Part shown: one piece after another, positions 10,992-23,766 of the stretch
How the letters are laid out: each line of letters starts with the position of its first letter
How positions within the stretch are numbered: the stretch's first letter is position 1
Origin: Manihot esculenta
Lineage: Eukaryota > Streptophyta > Magnoliopsida > Malpighiales > Euphorbiaceae
Reading direction: 5' to 3'
NCBI RefSeq assembly: GCF_001659605.2
Contig: NC_035162.2
Location: forward strand, 10,311,248-10,375,247
Length of the DNA stretch: 64,000 nucleotides
Translations under genes and position numbers: made by a program
The notes under the pieces: model-generated
Database searches by the model: none
What the model was told of the DNA's origin: nothing
The model's input: the letters and a program-made list of their open reading frames with translations, nothing else

Positions 10992-12408
10992 TAATAAGAG
11001 ACATAAGAAAAAAAAATTGCATGTGCCTGTTCCTTTGCTTTGTATTAATATCTTAGCATTTAATTTTGGGGATGAATTTTACAAACTCCCTTAAAGTATA
11101 GGTTTTTTATTCATATACACTCTTAATTGTTTTTTTTAGGTTTAAACATAAATTATGATTTTTAAATTTTAATAATACATCGAAAAATATATAAATCTTT
11201 CAAATTCTTAAAAGTAAAATAAAATTTTTTTTCTCTTTTCAATGATATATGATAATTTATATTATCTACTTATCTCTTGAAGTAATTAACCTTAAATTAT
11301 ATGACAGATTTGAACTAAATTTAATTTTTACCATCAACGTCCGATAGAAACTCACAATAACTTTTTAAAATTTTTATTCAATAAAAACCCACAATAACTT
11401 TTTAAAAAGAAAATTTTAAAACGCATGACTTTTAAAAATATAACGAGAACTGTAAGCCACATATAAAAATTTTATCATTTAAAGAATCAATTTTACATTT
11501 TAATTATTTTTTTAATATTTTAAATATTTTCATAATTTTACTTATTAAAATTTTATTTCTATTATAAATAATCTCACTTTAACTATTAAAAACTTATTTT
11601 TTTAATTTTTAAAAAATTTCAATAAAATTTTTATTTCTATTATAAATAATCTCACTTTAACTATTAAAAACTCATTTTTTTAATTTTTAAAAAATTTCAA
11701 TAAAATTTTACATAGTTTAACCTATCTTTTCTCTTAATCAAACGATATTAGTTAAAACTCAAATAATACTTTATCATCTCCTAAGAGAATAATCGAAATC
11801 TTATTTCATTAGACTATAGCAATGGTAACTATGATAAAAGCAAAAACCCCATAAATAAACTTTTTACATTATTCAATAAAAAAAGAATTATCAATTCCAA
11901 ATACTCAACATTTGTGCTAAAGCAATTAGGCAACATTCTTACTGATGCCTATGCCAGTTTCTTCATTTCCATCTTCATTCAATTGACAAGTTTAGAGAGT
12001 TGAAATATGAAAAAACCAAAAATGAAGTCACAAAGATTATTCTAAGGGAAAAAAGAAAAGCAAAACCTTCTCTTATAGCAGACATCAATCATGTATTAGT
12101 CATAATACATAAATCCTGCAACATCTGCTGTTATTTTTAACAGGTATTACAATCAATCAATCAATCAATCAATCTCCATTTGTAATTGAAATTTATGTTA
12201 CACTCAGACAAAAAGGGCAAACAAAAAAACATGCCTTGGTGTTGGGATTGGAGAAGAAAGAAAGGAAGAAATCAAAGGAGAAAAGAATGGTGGAAGCCCA
12301 TAACACAATAGGACATGCCAAATCCTACTATTACAAACCTATATAACACCAAGATGGAACTCAGCATAATAATTACAATTAGTGAAAATGGAATGCCAAG
12401 GGAGTCAT
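10992..12408. other. Intergenic spacer between P450 copy 2 and SCAB1 (convergent 3' ends)
   Basis: The first ~100 bp resemble the 3' UTR of P450 copy 1. Then comes AT-rich DNA with a 78 bp tandem duplication (separate entry). From about 11880 to 12408 base composition is more balanced and this stretch is probably the 3' UTR of the - strand SCAB1 gene. It holds an (AATC)6 microsatellite at 12151-12174. Confidence 0.6.
11547..11709. repeat. 78 bp tandem duplication
   Basis: The segment beginning ATTTCTATTATAAATAATC at 11555 recurs at 11633 with only one or two differences over about two copies, so the duplication is young. It is AT-rich and noncoding. Confidence 0.9.
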
Positions 12409-14893
12409 TTATGTTCCTAAGGGAGATCGGTCATCCGGCCCCGCAAGCATGATCTGGCATTTCAAGAATTTGCCATTGCAAGTTAGAAGGAAAAGAAACA
12501 AAAAGACAAAAGCAGAAAAAGAGATTCTAATAGAAAATTGATCTTAAGAGTTTGAGAAATGCTTACATTGCAATCAAAGGCAAACCTCCTTGCAAGCATA
12601 ATAGCTGCATTTCTTTCCCTCTCTGATTCAAATGCTAACACAAAGGAAAGCCCTTTGTTCACTTGCCAATATAAGGCCTGCGTTGCAGCATTCCCACCTC
12701 CTCTAACTCCGCATAGCTAAAATATAAGTAAAGTCTCAGAAAGAGATCACTATTTTTCACTTGGATTTAATATGTAAGGGTTTGTGAACACATCAGAGAA
12801 AGAGAGAGCAAGAGAAAAAGAGAGAGCACGAGAGAGTCGATGCACATTAGGCACACTGCTGGTGTGGGGACCTTATGAATATATTTTTTGCCCTGTGCAG
12901 TGTCCTTGTAACAGTTCTTTGAATAGATTGAACGGAAATTTGTTTAATTAATAAAATTTAAAAAATTAACCAAAAAACAACATTAAAACAAGGATAAGAG
13001 TTTCCAGCATCAAATCATCTTCTGAAAAAAAGATTTAACTTACAAATGGCGTTACCTGCATTAAAGTGGAGTAGTACTCTTTAGCAACTGTTGTCTTTCC
13101 TCTACAAAGCTTCATCCTCATCTTTCCCACATGAAGCACATGAATTGATTCTGATTCATGATCTACACCATTCATCTGGGTAACAACTACCTGTAGAGGT
13201 GACAATATAAATATGGTAAACATGGTCTAGAAGGATCAAGGAAGTAGATGCAGAAAATAACATCAAATAAATACTCCAATACGTTCAGCTCAAATTAACC
13301 ACTGTTTATTGCTATTTAGCCTAATATGAACTACTATTGTCGCCAGAGGCAAAGCCAGATATTTTATTTTAGGAGGCTACTGTTGAGCATAAAATTAATT
13401 TTAAAAAAAAAAAATAGTTAACTACACTTATTCATTTCTATTGAAGGGCTCCAATGCTATAAAAATTTACTGGATATGTGATAAGAAATAAATGGTTCTA
13501 ATATTTCACATTACCTATATCATAATAAAAAAATGTAAATTAATTTTTGGGGTGCAAATGCTCCCCCTAATCCGCACTTCCTTCTCCCCAAATTGTTGCT
13601 TCTTTCCCCATGCAGATTCTCAAAAAAGAATCCACAAGCAATGTAATATTAACAGATCTTCACCCCAATGCAATAATCTAAACCTTATAGTACATTTTTG
13701 GCAAATTAGCAAGACTTCTGGAATCTGAAATAGAGGAAATAAGGAAATGATGGATTCGTGATTGCTCACTACATCTTCCAGCAATTTCATATCTACAAGA
13801 ACTGATCTGAATCATAAGAAATGAACATACCAGATGCTATCGCACTAAATCATGCAAATTTTGATAGGCACTTAGATTTGATATCAAGCAACATCAATAG
13901 AAACCTAGGTTGTCAACAATCTTTTAAAGAATAAACTAATAGCGATTATTTTGAATATGAAAAAGCAAATCGCACATGTGCTTTAATAATTGAAGGTAAC
14001 ATGTGGGGAGATATCATGTCATGCCCCAGTTCAAGACTGACTGAGCAACCAACACCAATAGTAAGGCCAGCATAAACATGACTTATATCCCAACGAACAC
14101 AACAAAAGGGTGAGTGTACCATAAACAGAATGATCACACTGATGCACTATGTAGTATGTACAATGTCCAAATAAGCAACATATTCTCAATTGCAATCAGC
14201 AAAACAGTTTGAATAGTTACAATACAACTTACATTGAATTCAACATCATGTTTCCGCACAAGTGCCTCCACATAGCTCCCCAGACCAGCGGCTGGTAACA
14301 GTGGTAGTCAACATGAACCCGAAAATGTTTAACACTATAAGGAATAGTTAACTCATATCTTAACAAACTGGAGGAGGAGAAGAACAAAAGCAGACCAGGA
14401 TCAATTGCACCAGTGGTAGTCAATGTGACTTGCTGTCCATCAGCAATAATTTCCACTTGTAGTACTCGTCCAACATCGAAAGGTTCTGGAGCATAAACTG
14501 ATTTGGTTGCTCCTGCAGGGAAGTAGAACTAATGAAATTAGCTAAGGCTCCATTTATTTATGGAAAATAAATGCTTTCAATGGAAAATATTTTCCAATAC
14601 AATACTTATGTTCTATTCGTTGATTTTTATTTAAAAAATAAAGGATATTAATAATTTATATATTATAGTATTAACAAGTTCCTTAAAGTTTAGAAATGAC
14701 TTCCTCGAAAAAGTCATTTTCCTTTAACCAAGAAAATATGATAACCAATTTTCTAGAGTGTCCCAAATGCCAAAAAATGAGAAAAATATTTTCCATGAAA
14801 CGAACGGAGGCTAAATGTCAATTGTATAATCTCTCATCACCAGCAGCCAATTTCAACTTTGCAATTATCTCATCTGTATTATTGAAAATCCCT

Positions 14894-14932
<39 letters not shown>

Positions 14933-17900
14933 TTTTGGGGGGGGGGGCTTGACTGTGGATATCAGGAAAAAAGGGATACTTCTGTACTTAAGGGAAGAGA
15001 AGATCTCCCATCATCAGAGCTTAAAAGGAATAAAGGATACTGAAAGTATAGGGGCCTAAATGCTTCAGACAGCAGTTGAATTTTGGTAACTGAGCATGCA
15101 AACTAGTAGTGCCTGCTTGCTTGACCAGAAGAGTCATGAAGTCCATCTTCTTGTCATAATGAATTTTTTCTTTCCTACTTCATGTTAGCACCAATTTACA
15201 ACATGCAAGTAATACATGCCTTTTCCATGCGAATATTTGGCTTATGAAAGAACAAAATTAGAAGAAAGAAACACAACAAAAACCAGTCCAAACTCAAAAG
15301 GACAGAAACTGCTAGAAAGTTAAAAACATTAAGCTCTTGTCACATCAATATTTTATAAAAGCAGAATCAAACACAAAGCTTTTATTGTGTCCCCTCTCTG
15401 CTTTATTGAATCACGTAAAGCAAAGTAATCATTGATTGATTAAGGTTACCTGATATAAGTTCCTTCTTGCCACCTTCAGATGACACTCGATACCACTGAA
15501 TTGAACACTTAGAAAGTTCTGGAGCATTATCAGAGCAAGGATTGATCCATAAATAGGAACCTAAAGCTTCAGAGCCATCTAATTCATATGATTGGGATAT
15601 ATTCTGCTCAGCTCTCTTGCTCCTTGCCAACTGAAAAAGGTGAAAAGAAAAGCAGAAAGTTGAAGATGTTGGTAATGGAAGCCACTTCATCACCATATTA
15701 GTATGACACTGTTCACATAAACTACAACACAAAAACATGTGCATCTAGATGAAAAATCAGAAATGTGTCAACAGCTTGAAAAGAGAGTGTTTTTACATAT
15801 TGAGATTATTGCTCTTATTCAGAAATGTATTATGCAATTATAGCTTTTAGGAGAAGGGTTCTGAATGGAGGAGCAAAGCATGAGGACATGTTTTCATGTA
15901 GGGGTTTTTATTTCCATTTTTCTTCTTTTCTTTCATTTACTTATATGACCATAAAATGGTGATAATATATATATAAATCAAAACCTCAATGTGGGATAGC
16001 ACCGCAACCAGCAACAAACTAAGCATATCCAGGATCAGCATTAGCCATGAGATCTTCAGAGGATACGTTATGAGTTTTTTATTATTATTTTCAAAAGGTA
16101 CAAGCATAAAGAAATAAACTAACCTCTTTCTGAAGTAGAATAGAACGTTTAGACTTCTCTGCAAGTTGAATCCTCAACGCTTGTAGCTCACGCTCCATGT
16201 CCTTAACCTACAAATTAAGTTCAACCAACTCGTTATCAACAAATAAACTTGGATCAATATAAATTTGAAATTTCAGAAAGCTAATGAACACAGCAAGAAA
16301 GGGTTTCCAAACACATAAAGCTAATGCATCTGAAAGTTGAAATTGAACTCCCATTACAGTTACTGTTAGGAATTGTTTAACATTTCATACCACACCTCAG
16401 TCCCATTACTAAAGCTCATAGCCTCATATACATAAATTTCATAATACAATAGATGCCAACCAAGCTTCTAGCAAATGAATAATTTTGACCTCCACAAACT
16501 TTGATCTAACATCTAAAGTTGCTCAAACTGACAACTACATCCTGCTAGCAAACTATGTAAGCAATATTTATATAAATATGAATATTGTTCAGTTACTACA
16601 TTTAGATAGAAGGATAACAGATTAAAACACCAAGAAAGCCAAGTGTAAGAGCATAGCCTCAAAAGTGCAAGGCACTTTGTCATGAGAAGTATCTGGGGCC
16701 TACGTTCAAAGGATACAAAGCACAAATTTAATTGATGTGTATGTAAAATATTTACAGACTGTTTTCAATTTTTAGGTAGTAACAACTGAATACAAAAATA
16801 TTTTTCACTGAAGAAATGAATAACTAAAAGAAGCTAATTGCTGAATTAGTTCAACATAACCTCAAGCCATATTTCTATCACAGAAGCCAGGTGCTAAGAG
16901 TTCAAAAACATAACCACCACCACTATGCATAGCTGAAAACACTCACAAAACACTGCTTCTTCGTCTGCATCCATCTCCTTTTAAATTAGCCCCTTCCTCA
17001 TTTGTAATTTTTAATAGAATAGCCCTAAACATAGATAGAACCTAGCCCAAGACCACTACAGCATGCAACCTCAGGGGTTGAGCCTGAAGCCTATAAAATC
17101 CTTTGATGATCATGTGTAAGAAACAATTATGTTACAAGAACTACAACATGATTAGATAAATGAAATAGCAAAATATGAATGATAATAGAATAGGTTAATT
17201 TGCAACTTCTAATGTTTCTCTGAGAAACAAAACTAAGAATGAAGTTCAGATGTGCACCTTGCTTGGCTGATGCAGCATTTTGATCCTTCTAGCCTCTTGA
17301 ACCTCTCTCATTAATTCCTCCAGGTCCTAATATCCCAAGTGATAATTTGTTAACAACAAATTAGAGCGCAACATGCTGCAAATAGATGCAGAAAACACTA
17401 AATTAACAAATTCTAAACACAAGAGATCCCAAAAGAGAACATGAAAGGCATGTGCATTTATGCTCATCCATTCAAAAATTTCAGAAAATTGCTAAATAAA
17501 TGGTAAGCATCAAAATTGCAACAGGATATGCCAACAAGGACATAATCAGCCATTGGCCACATAAAACAGAATCCCTCCCTGAATACTGGAAAAATCAACT
17601 AACAGACAATTGAAGATTGATGATTGGCAGTGGCACTACTGGACCAAGTAACAGATAATATAAACCTGCTTCCCTGAAGCTCGAGACATCCGTTCATGCT
17701 CCTGAAGGGCTTCTTCCACCCTCTGAACTGCTGCTCTAGCACTCTCAATCTCTGCACGCGCAAAAGCTCTTTCCTCATCAACAAGTTTCTTGGCATCTTC
17801 TGAAGCCTACAAATGCATACAAGCACTCAGCAACTAACTACAAGCTACTTATCCCCCAGAGATAAGTGATATGTCTGTGTATACAAAAGGCAGAGTGAGT

Positions 17901-20124
17901 AGGGGCAGAAACTGTATTCTATTCAGAAAAGATATTAAAAAATGGTATTATACAGGCAAGTAATTTAGACAAAAAAGGGAAAGAACAGGAGGGGGAGAGT
18001 GAGAGGAACTTCTTGAGTGTACAACTAAATTCCATAGTTCTCCATCTCCACCCTTCTTGAGTTCTCAATGAAAAAGAAAAAGAGGTCTTACGTCAGAGAT
18101 GAGCAAGCAACAGAGATTTCTACTTCCAATTATAGAAATGAAATTTAACATATTAGAGGAATTCAATGGAAAAATGTAAATTTTGAATAAATCAACCAGA
18201 AGAAAAATACAAATATGCACATCTATGTTTATATACATACGGGAGGTTTATGTTTGGAACCAAAAAAAAGTCTGGAATTGAGATATACAATGAGTTAATT
18301 GTAAGTTTTCTAGAGAAAAAGAGCATTCCTAACATTAATAAATAAATTTAATAAAGACTACTAAAGAATTCAGAAGCAGACACTGGAATCCTTCCCTTTC
18401 CTTTTAATTTCAAACTAAAAGTAACATCACTAGCTAAAAGAATGAGAGAGAGGCAACAACAAAAAGAGAGAGAGATTGGGGGGTGGAGGTAGATGGAGCA
18501 CATAATACAAGAAATATGTACTTTTTTCCCCCTCTGATTATTTGCCATGGTTCCAAAAACTAGATGCTAGGATCAAATCTCCTAAAAATTAATGTGGTCA
18601 TAAAAAACCAGAACAGCATAAGACATATCCATAGCTTCTACAAAGGAATCATCACCTGCTTAAGAAAATTAGCTAGCTTCTTGACCTCTGCTTTTTCTTG
18701 AGTCAACTCTCCTTCCCTTTGAGTCAGTTGAACAGCTAAAGCTTCCACCTAGAAGAAGTGACCACAATTTGGCATGTGTAAGTTGCATCATTCAAAAGAG
18801 ACCAGAGGAAGCACCGATATGAATTCAGAACCTAAACAAACTCTAGATGGAAACAAATTAAACTAGAAAAACCAAAGGTCATTTTATAGCAGAAATGTTG
18901 CTTTCCAAAAGGAAATCTTTTCACTCATTTCAATTTCTACGAATCAGTTTAGGCACATTTTCAGTACTCAGTTGAAATAATAACAATAATAATAGAAACA
19001 CTTGAGCAATGCATTCAAGAACTAAGAAATGGTACAACACAAGGCATAAAGTAGGTGCATTTGCAAAAATCACAAATTCAACATAATGGTTTTGTTCCAA
19101 GCATATTTTTCTTTGCAAATGCTAATCAGATTTTAGGCAATTTACAAAAATACTTTCCATGCATAATGTATATGAAGAGAACCTTATATCACTATGCACT
19201 GTTACAGTACAGCTGAAATTTTAATTCAACAAGATATAATAGCTTTGTAGTTTACAGTGGCTATGCAGAATCTTTAATCATCTATACAACCTTTAAAAAA
19301 AATGAGGAATATTGATACGAGAAGCAATTATACAAAACCAACCATTGCAATAGCTTCTTCTACATCATCCTTGTTTCTGCCTGCCACACGCCCTCTTAAG
19401 GATTCTAGTGCATCTCTAAGCTTCTTCAAAAGAACATGTTTTTCCAATGAAGCTGCCTCTCTGAGTCGGGCCTGTAATCCACAGATGACTAGCTTGAGAC
19501 TTCCAACTTATTTTCAAATTTCATTCATGCTCCACCTAATCAATTGCTAGACAAGCACAATTGTAGGAAGTCATATTATCACAGCCCAATTTAAAATTAA
19601 TTGGTAATTAGGTACAGTTTAACAATTTTTTCAATTTTTTGTCATACAATAAAAAGACCAAGGAAAGCATAAATTAGACAGATACTTCACAAACTGAATT
19701 CAATTTTCACAGGTAAGTCAACTTGCCAAACAACTACAACCAAGTTCTTCAACAATTCATGTAAAACTCAAAAATGGAATCAAGCATCCAGAAGTAATAC
19801 AGTAATACAAAATTCAAAAAACAAACAAACAAACAACTCCACCTCTTCAGACAATTTAGCAGCAGCAGCCAACCCCTTCTCAAATTTACTGGCAAGATCT
19901 CGGACAGAGAGGCGTTTCTGCTGCTCCAAAAGCATTGCAGTCTCACGAGCAACAACCTCCTTCATGGAAAGTACTTTTGGGTCATCCTTTGCTTCCAGAA
20001 TCTGACTGTTTGCTCCAAGTCTGTAATTAGGAAAGCGACTTGAAGCAAACACAACGTCAGCTGATACAGCTGGGACAGCATCTTTCTGCATAGTACCTCC
20101 AAAATCACGGCTTACCCTCGTCAT
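12409..20124 (-). CDS. SCAB1: Stomatal closure-related actin-binding protein (SCAB1)
   Basis: Twelve exons on the - strand: 20124-19843, 19471-19343, 18748-18656, 17806-17666, 17326-17258, 16207-16124, 15630-15450, 14512-14396, 14291-14233, 13190-13056, 12716-12567 and 12453-12409. All introns are GT-AG, phases agree, and the total is 494 aa, close to the ~496 aa Arabidopsis protein. Residues 1-94 hold the conserved N-terminus (MTRVSRDF, KRLSVRDLA), residues about 95-266 a charged coiled coil, and the C-terminal part corresponds to the Ig and PH fold region (SIQWYR, KEYYSTLMQLCGVRGGG, SERERNAAIMLARRFA). The family binds, bundles and stabilises F-actin; the Arabidopsis protein is needed for normal stomatal closure and drought response. 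One intron carries a MITE-like insertion and a compound microsatellite. No frame damage is seen. Confidence 0.95.
14546..14811. mobile_element. Probable MITE in a SCAB1 intron
   Basis: The left end GGCTCCATTTATTTATGG and the reverse complement of the right end (GCCTCCGTTCGTTTCATGG) form an imperfect terminal inverted repeat. The interior has GGAAAATATTTTCC-type palindromes typical of plant hAT MITEs. GCTAA flanks both sides (14541-14545 and 14810-14814), but the exact ends are ambiguous. It lies between exons 15630-15450 and 14512-14396 of SCAB1 and so is spliced out. Confidence 0.5.
14894..14947. repeat. Compound microsatellite (TG)n(AG)n followed by a G run
   Basis: A TG run (14894-14912) changes directly into an AG run (to about 14932), followed shortly by eleven consecutive G at 14937-14947. 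All of it lies within a SCAB1 intron. It is likely length-polymorphic. Confidence 0.9.
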
Positions 20125-20900
20125 TATTCCAAACTAACTACCCTGTTTGACAATCAGAAAGAATAAGATTAACAATAAGGAGTTAAGCTCATGATCATTG
20201 TAAAAGGACTTCTCAACTTACAAGCAAGATGTGGGTCAGTGTCTACCAACCGAAATTAACTCAACTAAGTAATTGATCGAGGAAGACAAAAGAAAGTAAC
20301 CTTTTTGCTTGTTAACAAATTACAATGGAACAAATTAACTTAAATTTCTGAATTTTTAGATCTTAATCAGCGGGGAAATTTTTCACCACAAGATATTTCA
20401 TTTTCTGGGAAAATTTTTTCACTACAAGACATTTCATTTTCTGCTCCATTGTCTCAGATTCCTACGCAAGCTTATAGAAATTTAGAGCCAACCGAAAAAA
20501 TGAACAGGCAGATATCATCCATCAATTTAAAAGAAGCAAACCTTGAAAGAACAGCCATAACACTGATCATACTAACTGAAATTAGCTCCAGCGAAAAAAA
20601 ACCCATAAAATATAATTAAATAAGTAAAAAAAAAAAAGAAAATAATCACATTTAACAAGAGAAAACTCACATAAAAAGAAAATAAGTCCAAACCCAGCTC
20701 AGCTAAGAAATCGAAGAAACAAACAGATAAGAACGAAAACGAAACCCTCAAGTAAGTCTAATTTGTTCGGGTGGGAAAAAGCAACGCAAAAATGGAGACA
20801 AAAAGGGAAGCTTAAACTTACAGATCATGTAAATACATAAAGGGATGTAACTAAAAAAGAAAAATAAGCAATGGGGATTTGAAGATTCTAGGATCAGATG
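20125..20900 (-). promoter_or_regulatory. SCAB1 5' leader with a likely leader intron
   Basis: On the - strand a strong donor (GTAAGTTT at about 20821) and an acceptor (CAAACAG before 20142) suggest a 5' UTR intron of about 680 bp (20821-20143), placing an untranslated first exon at roughly 20822-20900. The 18 bp before the ATG would be in exon 2. The transcription start is not identifiable from sequence. Confidence 0.5.
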
Positions 20901-22872
20901 CAAGGTAGCGAAGAAATGGAAAATCCTGATTTATTCAGAGACAGAATAATAATTTCCTTGAAACAATTTAAGAAGGTGAAGAAGAGAAAAAAAGGAGAGA
21001 GTATGAAAAAGTGGGGTGGCTTGCTTTTTAAAAAGGAAGTAGATATAATAAAAAGAGAGGAAATAAAAGCCGCCCTTATAACTCGATTGTTTCTTTTATT
21101 TATTATTTTTTAAAAATTTCCAAGAAACACCAAACGATTTGGATTCTATCGCCGGGCAACTCCTATGTGTATTTGTATATTAAAAAAGTAAAATTAAAAA
21201 ATGCTGACTCTGTTGCAGACATCAGCATACATGCTTACAACAAAATATGTAAATTGAATCAATCCAAATTATATTTATTCATTATAGTGAATTACAGTTA
21301 GAACTAAAAACTTCAACGGTCTGGCATTGGTCGGTAGTAACACCTATATATTTAAATTATTAATCCGTTATCTCTAGATTAACATCTATGATAGGCAAAA
21401 AGAAACAACTTGTTCCGGATATTGTTGATTTTTCAAAATTATAAATAAAATGCTAATAATTGAAAATGAAAATTTAAAAACTTCGATCATAATAAGAAAT
21501 TAGTAAAAATTTAAATTTTTTATTAAAATATAAAATTTTTACCTTTTTGAAAATTTTCAATAATCACCGAGAGAAGGAAGTAGATAAGAGTAAATTTTCT
21601 ATTATATTTTTGGGTGGATCAATATTTTGGCTAATGGATTATTTTATAATCTCATTTATTTTATTCTTTTTCTTGTTATTTGATTTTAATAAAAATCTTC
21701 TTCTAATTTAATTCTAATAAATTTTTTTATTAGTAATGGTCTTTTAATTAATCAATTCATTGAGTTCAGTTAATTAATTGAGTTCATTGTACTCATTAAT
21801 TTAAAATTTTAATTTTAAACTTTTTAATTAATATTTGGTATAGTATACTAAATCATTTAATTTTCTCTCTTAATTAAACATTTTATACCGATATTTAAAT
21901 TATTATTTTACCTTTAATTTTAAATTTTATATATGTGATTCATTAGATTTATAAAATATTTTAATTGTACATAATATTAATTAATAATGTATTTATAATT
22001 AAAATTTTTTAAATTATAATTAATTTATTTTATTTATATTATATATTATTATTATGAAAGACATTCAGCTATATATCATAATTATCCAATTGCTATGAGG
22101 TCAAAAGTATTTAATCATAACCTTCCATATTCAGTTGTCAGGAAATAAACTTATTTCACGATATTACATTAATCTATATTAAATGTAATATTTATTTCAT
22201 ATATTTCTTGATAGATTTATAAATTTTGTTCAAATTATATTTTCATGAATATTATCTATTAAGTGATATATTACTCTATTTAGAGATTTGATTCAAAATG
22301 ATAAAACTATATCTTACCATTATTATTATTTGAGATATTGATCATTTAAATACCTTAAAATATTATATATTATATTCAATCTCTTGATTTTCAATACTTT
22401 TAAACTAAAATATAAGCATTTTAATCAAAATGTAGTATTTATATAAAAGTATTTCTCAAAATTAAATATATTTATGTAACTAATATGATATGATATATTT
22501 ATTTATATTAAATTTGAATCTTCAATTTATTTATTTCTCAAATAAACATGTATATGTTAACTCTAAATATCTTATATTTTTAATTTACAAGCGTAATTGT
22601 TTATAATCTCAAAAAATATAATATATCATAATATTATGACGAGAGATAATTTAAGTATTAATATATCTACATATAATAAAAATTTCACGTTATTAACTTT
22701 TTCATAATTTTATATACACCGTATTTTGAAATATAAAGAATTTTGTTATTAATTAAAAATATTTAATCAAATAAATAAAATTAATTATAAATACTAATAA
22801 ATAAAGAATGTAGTTAATAATAAATTACAATCATGCTTTAAGACATATCCCTAATATATGTAAATATTTATT
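20901..22872. other. AT-rich intergenic DNA
   Basis: Presumed SCAB1 promoter at the left end (about 20900-21250), then extremely AT-rich sequence. A + strand open frame at 20898-21113 is lysine-rich low-complexity and is not supported. No element recognised. Confidence 0.6.
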
Positions 22873-23455
22873 TTGATTGTTTGCAGATTGGAGCTTCACG
22901 GTGAGCGAATTAAAGGATCTATGGTTTATGGTATTGTTGTATTTCTTTATAATGTGCTATTTGGTGCAGCGAAGCTTGCATGCAAATTTGAATCCATTAG
23001 TGCGTATTCTCTGTTGAGGATAGCCATGTGTAGAATTTATGGGTCTTTACTTTATGCGTTTGTCAACTACCCGATCTCTAAAAGACCAAATGAGTTAAAG
23101 TCATTCATGGTTTCCCTTAGTTCAGATCCTCCATTCCCTAAATATGTATTTGTCTTTTTTAACTCTCATACGATGTCCTTTCTTCTTGGATTTATTGGGT
23201 TAGTTTATCTATGGCTTTATCCACGGTGTCTCCCCACGAAGATCTAATAGCAGCGTTATTGTTGTTTGCAATGTTGGGTTGCCTTTGGTTTTTGAATCAT
23301 TTTTTGAATCCCTACCTAGTTCTCTTGCCTTGCCATAGGGTTTATGGGAAGAGTTTTGTTTGTGAACTAAGCTACTAGCTAGATGGGTTTGCCTCTTTGT
23401 GTTATTTGGGTCCAATTGTAATTTTTTGAATTAAATCCTAGACTCTTACCTTTGA
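22873..23455 (+). other. GC-richer island ending in an A-rich tail, possible retroposed fragment
   Basis: About 580 bp of clearly higher GC than the flanks. It begins just after TTGTTTGCAG and ends TTACCTTTGAAAAAAAG. A 124-codon + strand open frame (22873-23247) has hydrophobic stretches but no family I recognise. The composition step and the A tail suggest a LINE 3' end or processed transcript; no target duplication was found. Confidence 0.35.
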
Positions 23456-23679
23456 AAAAAAGAATGATATTTTATGTGCAAAGCGCAGTGCTTAATATAT
23501 TTAACACCGATATGAGATATACTCCTATGGGAATGGTGTTGTAAACCTCTCCTATTTTTTATAATTTAGAAAATATTTTATGAGAAAAATAATAATTTGG
23601 AGTTGAGAGATAATAATTTTGTAATTGATATAAATTTTATGTGTTTCTTTTACACCGTGGATATTAGTGAGTGCTATTT

Positions 23680-23756
23680 TTTTTTTTTAAATAGGGGTTG
23701 GGGGAATTGAACCTCAGACCTCTCAAAGCTACAAGGATGCACTTTTCACCAGACTA
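23680..23756 (-). mobile_element. Short tRNA-like SINE, copy 1
   Basis: On the - strand this reads from TTAGTCTGGTGAAAAGTGC to a poly(A) tail, with an A-box-like start and a perfect Pol III B box (GGTTCAATTCC). It is flanked by the 10 bp direct repeat AGTGCTATTT at 23670-23679 and 23757-23766. The same element occurs at 60189-60280 on the + strand (shared CTGGTGAAAA, a CATC block, TTGA(G/A)AGGT and CCCTATTT plus A tail). It is shorter than an intact plant SINE, so it may be truncated. Confidence 0.75.
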
Positions 23757-23766
23757 AGTGCTATTT

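Noticed and set aside
20898..21113. 71-codon lysine-rich frame upstream of SCAB1
   Set aside because: Lies in the promoter and leader area of the - strand gene and is low-complexity.
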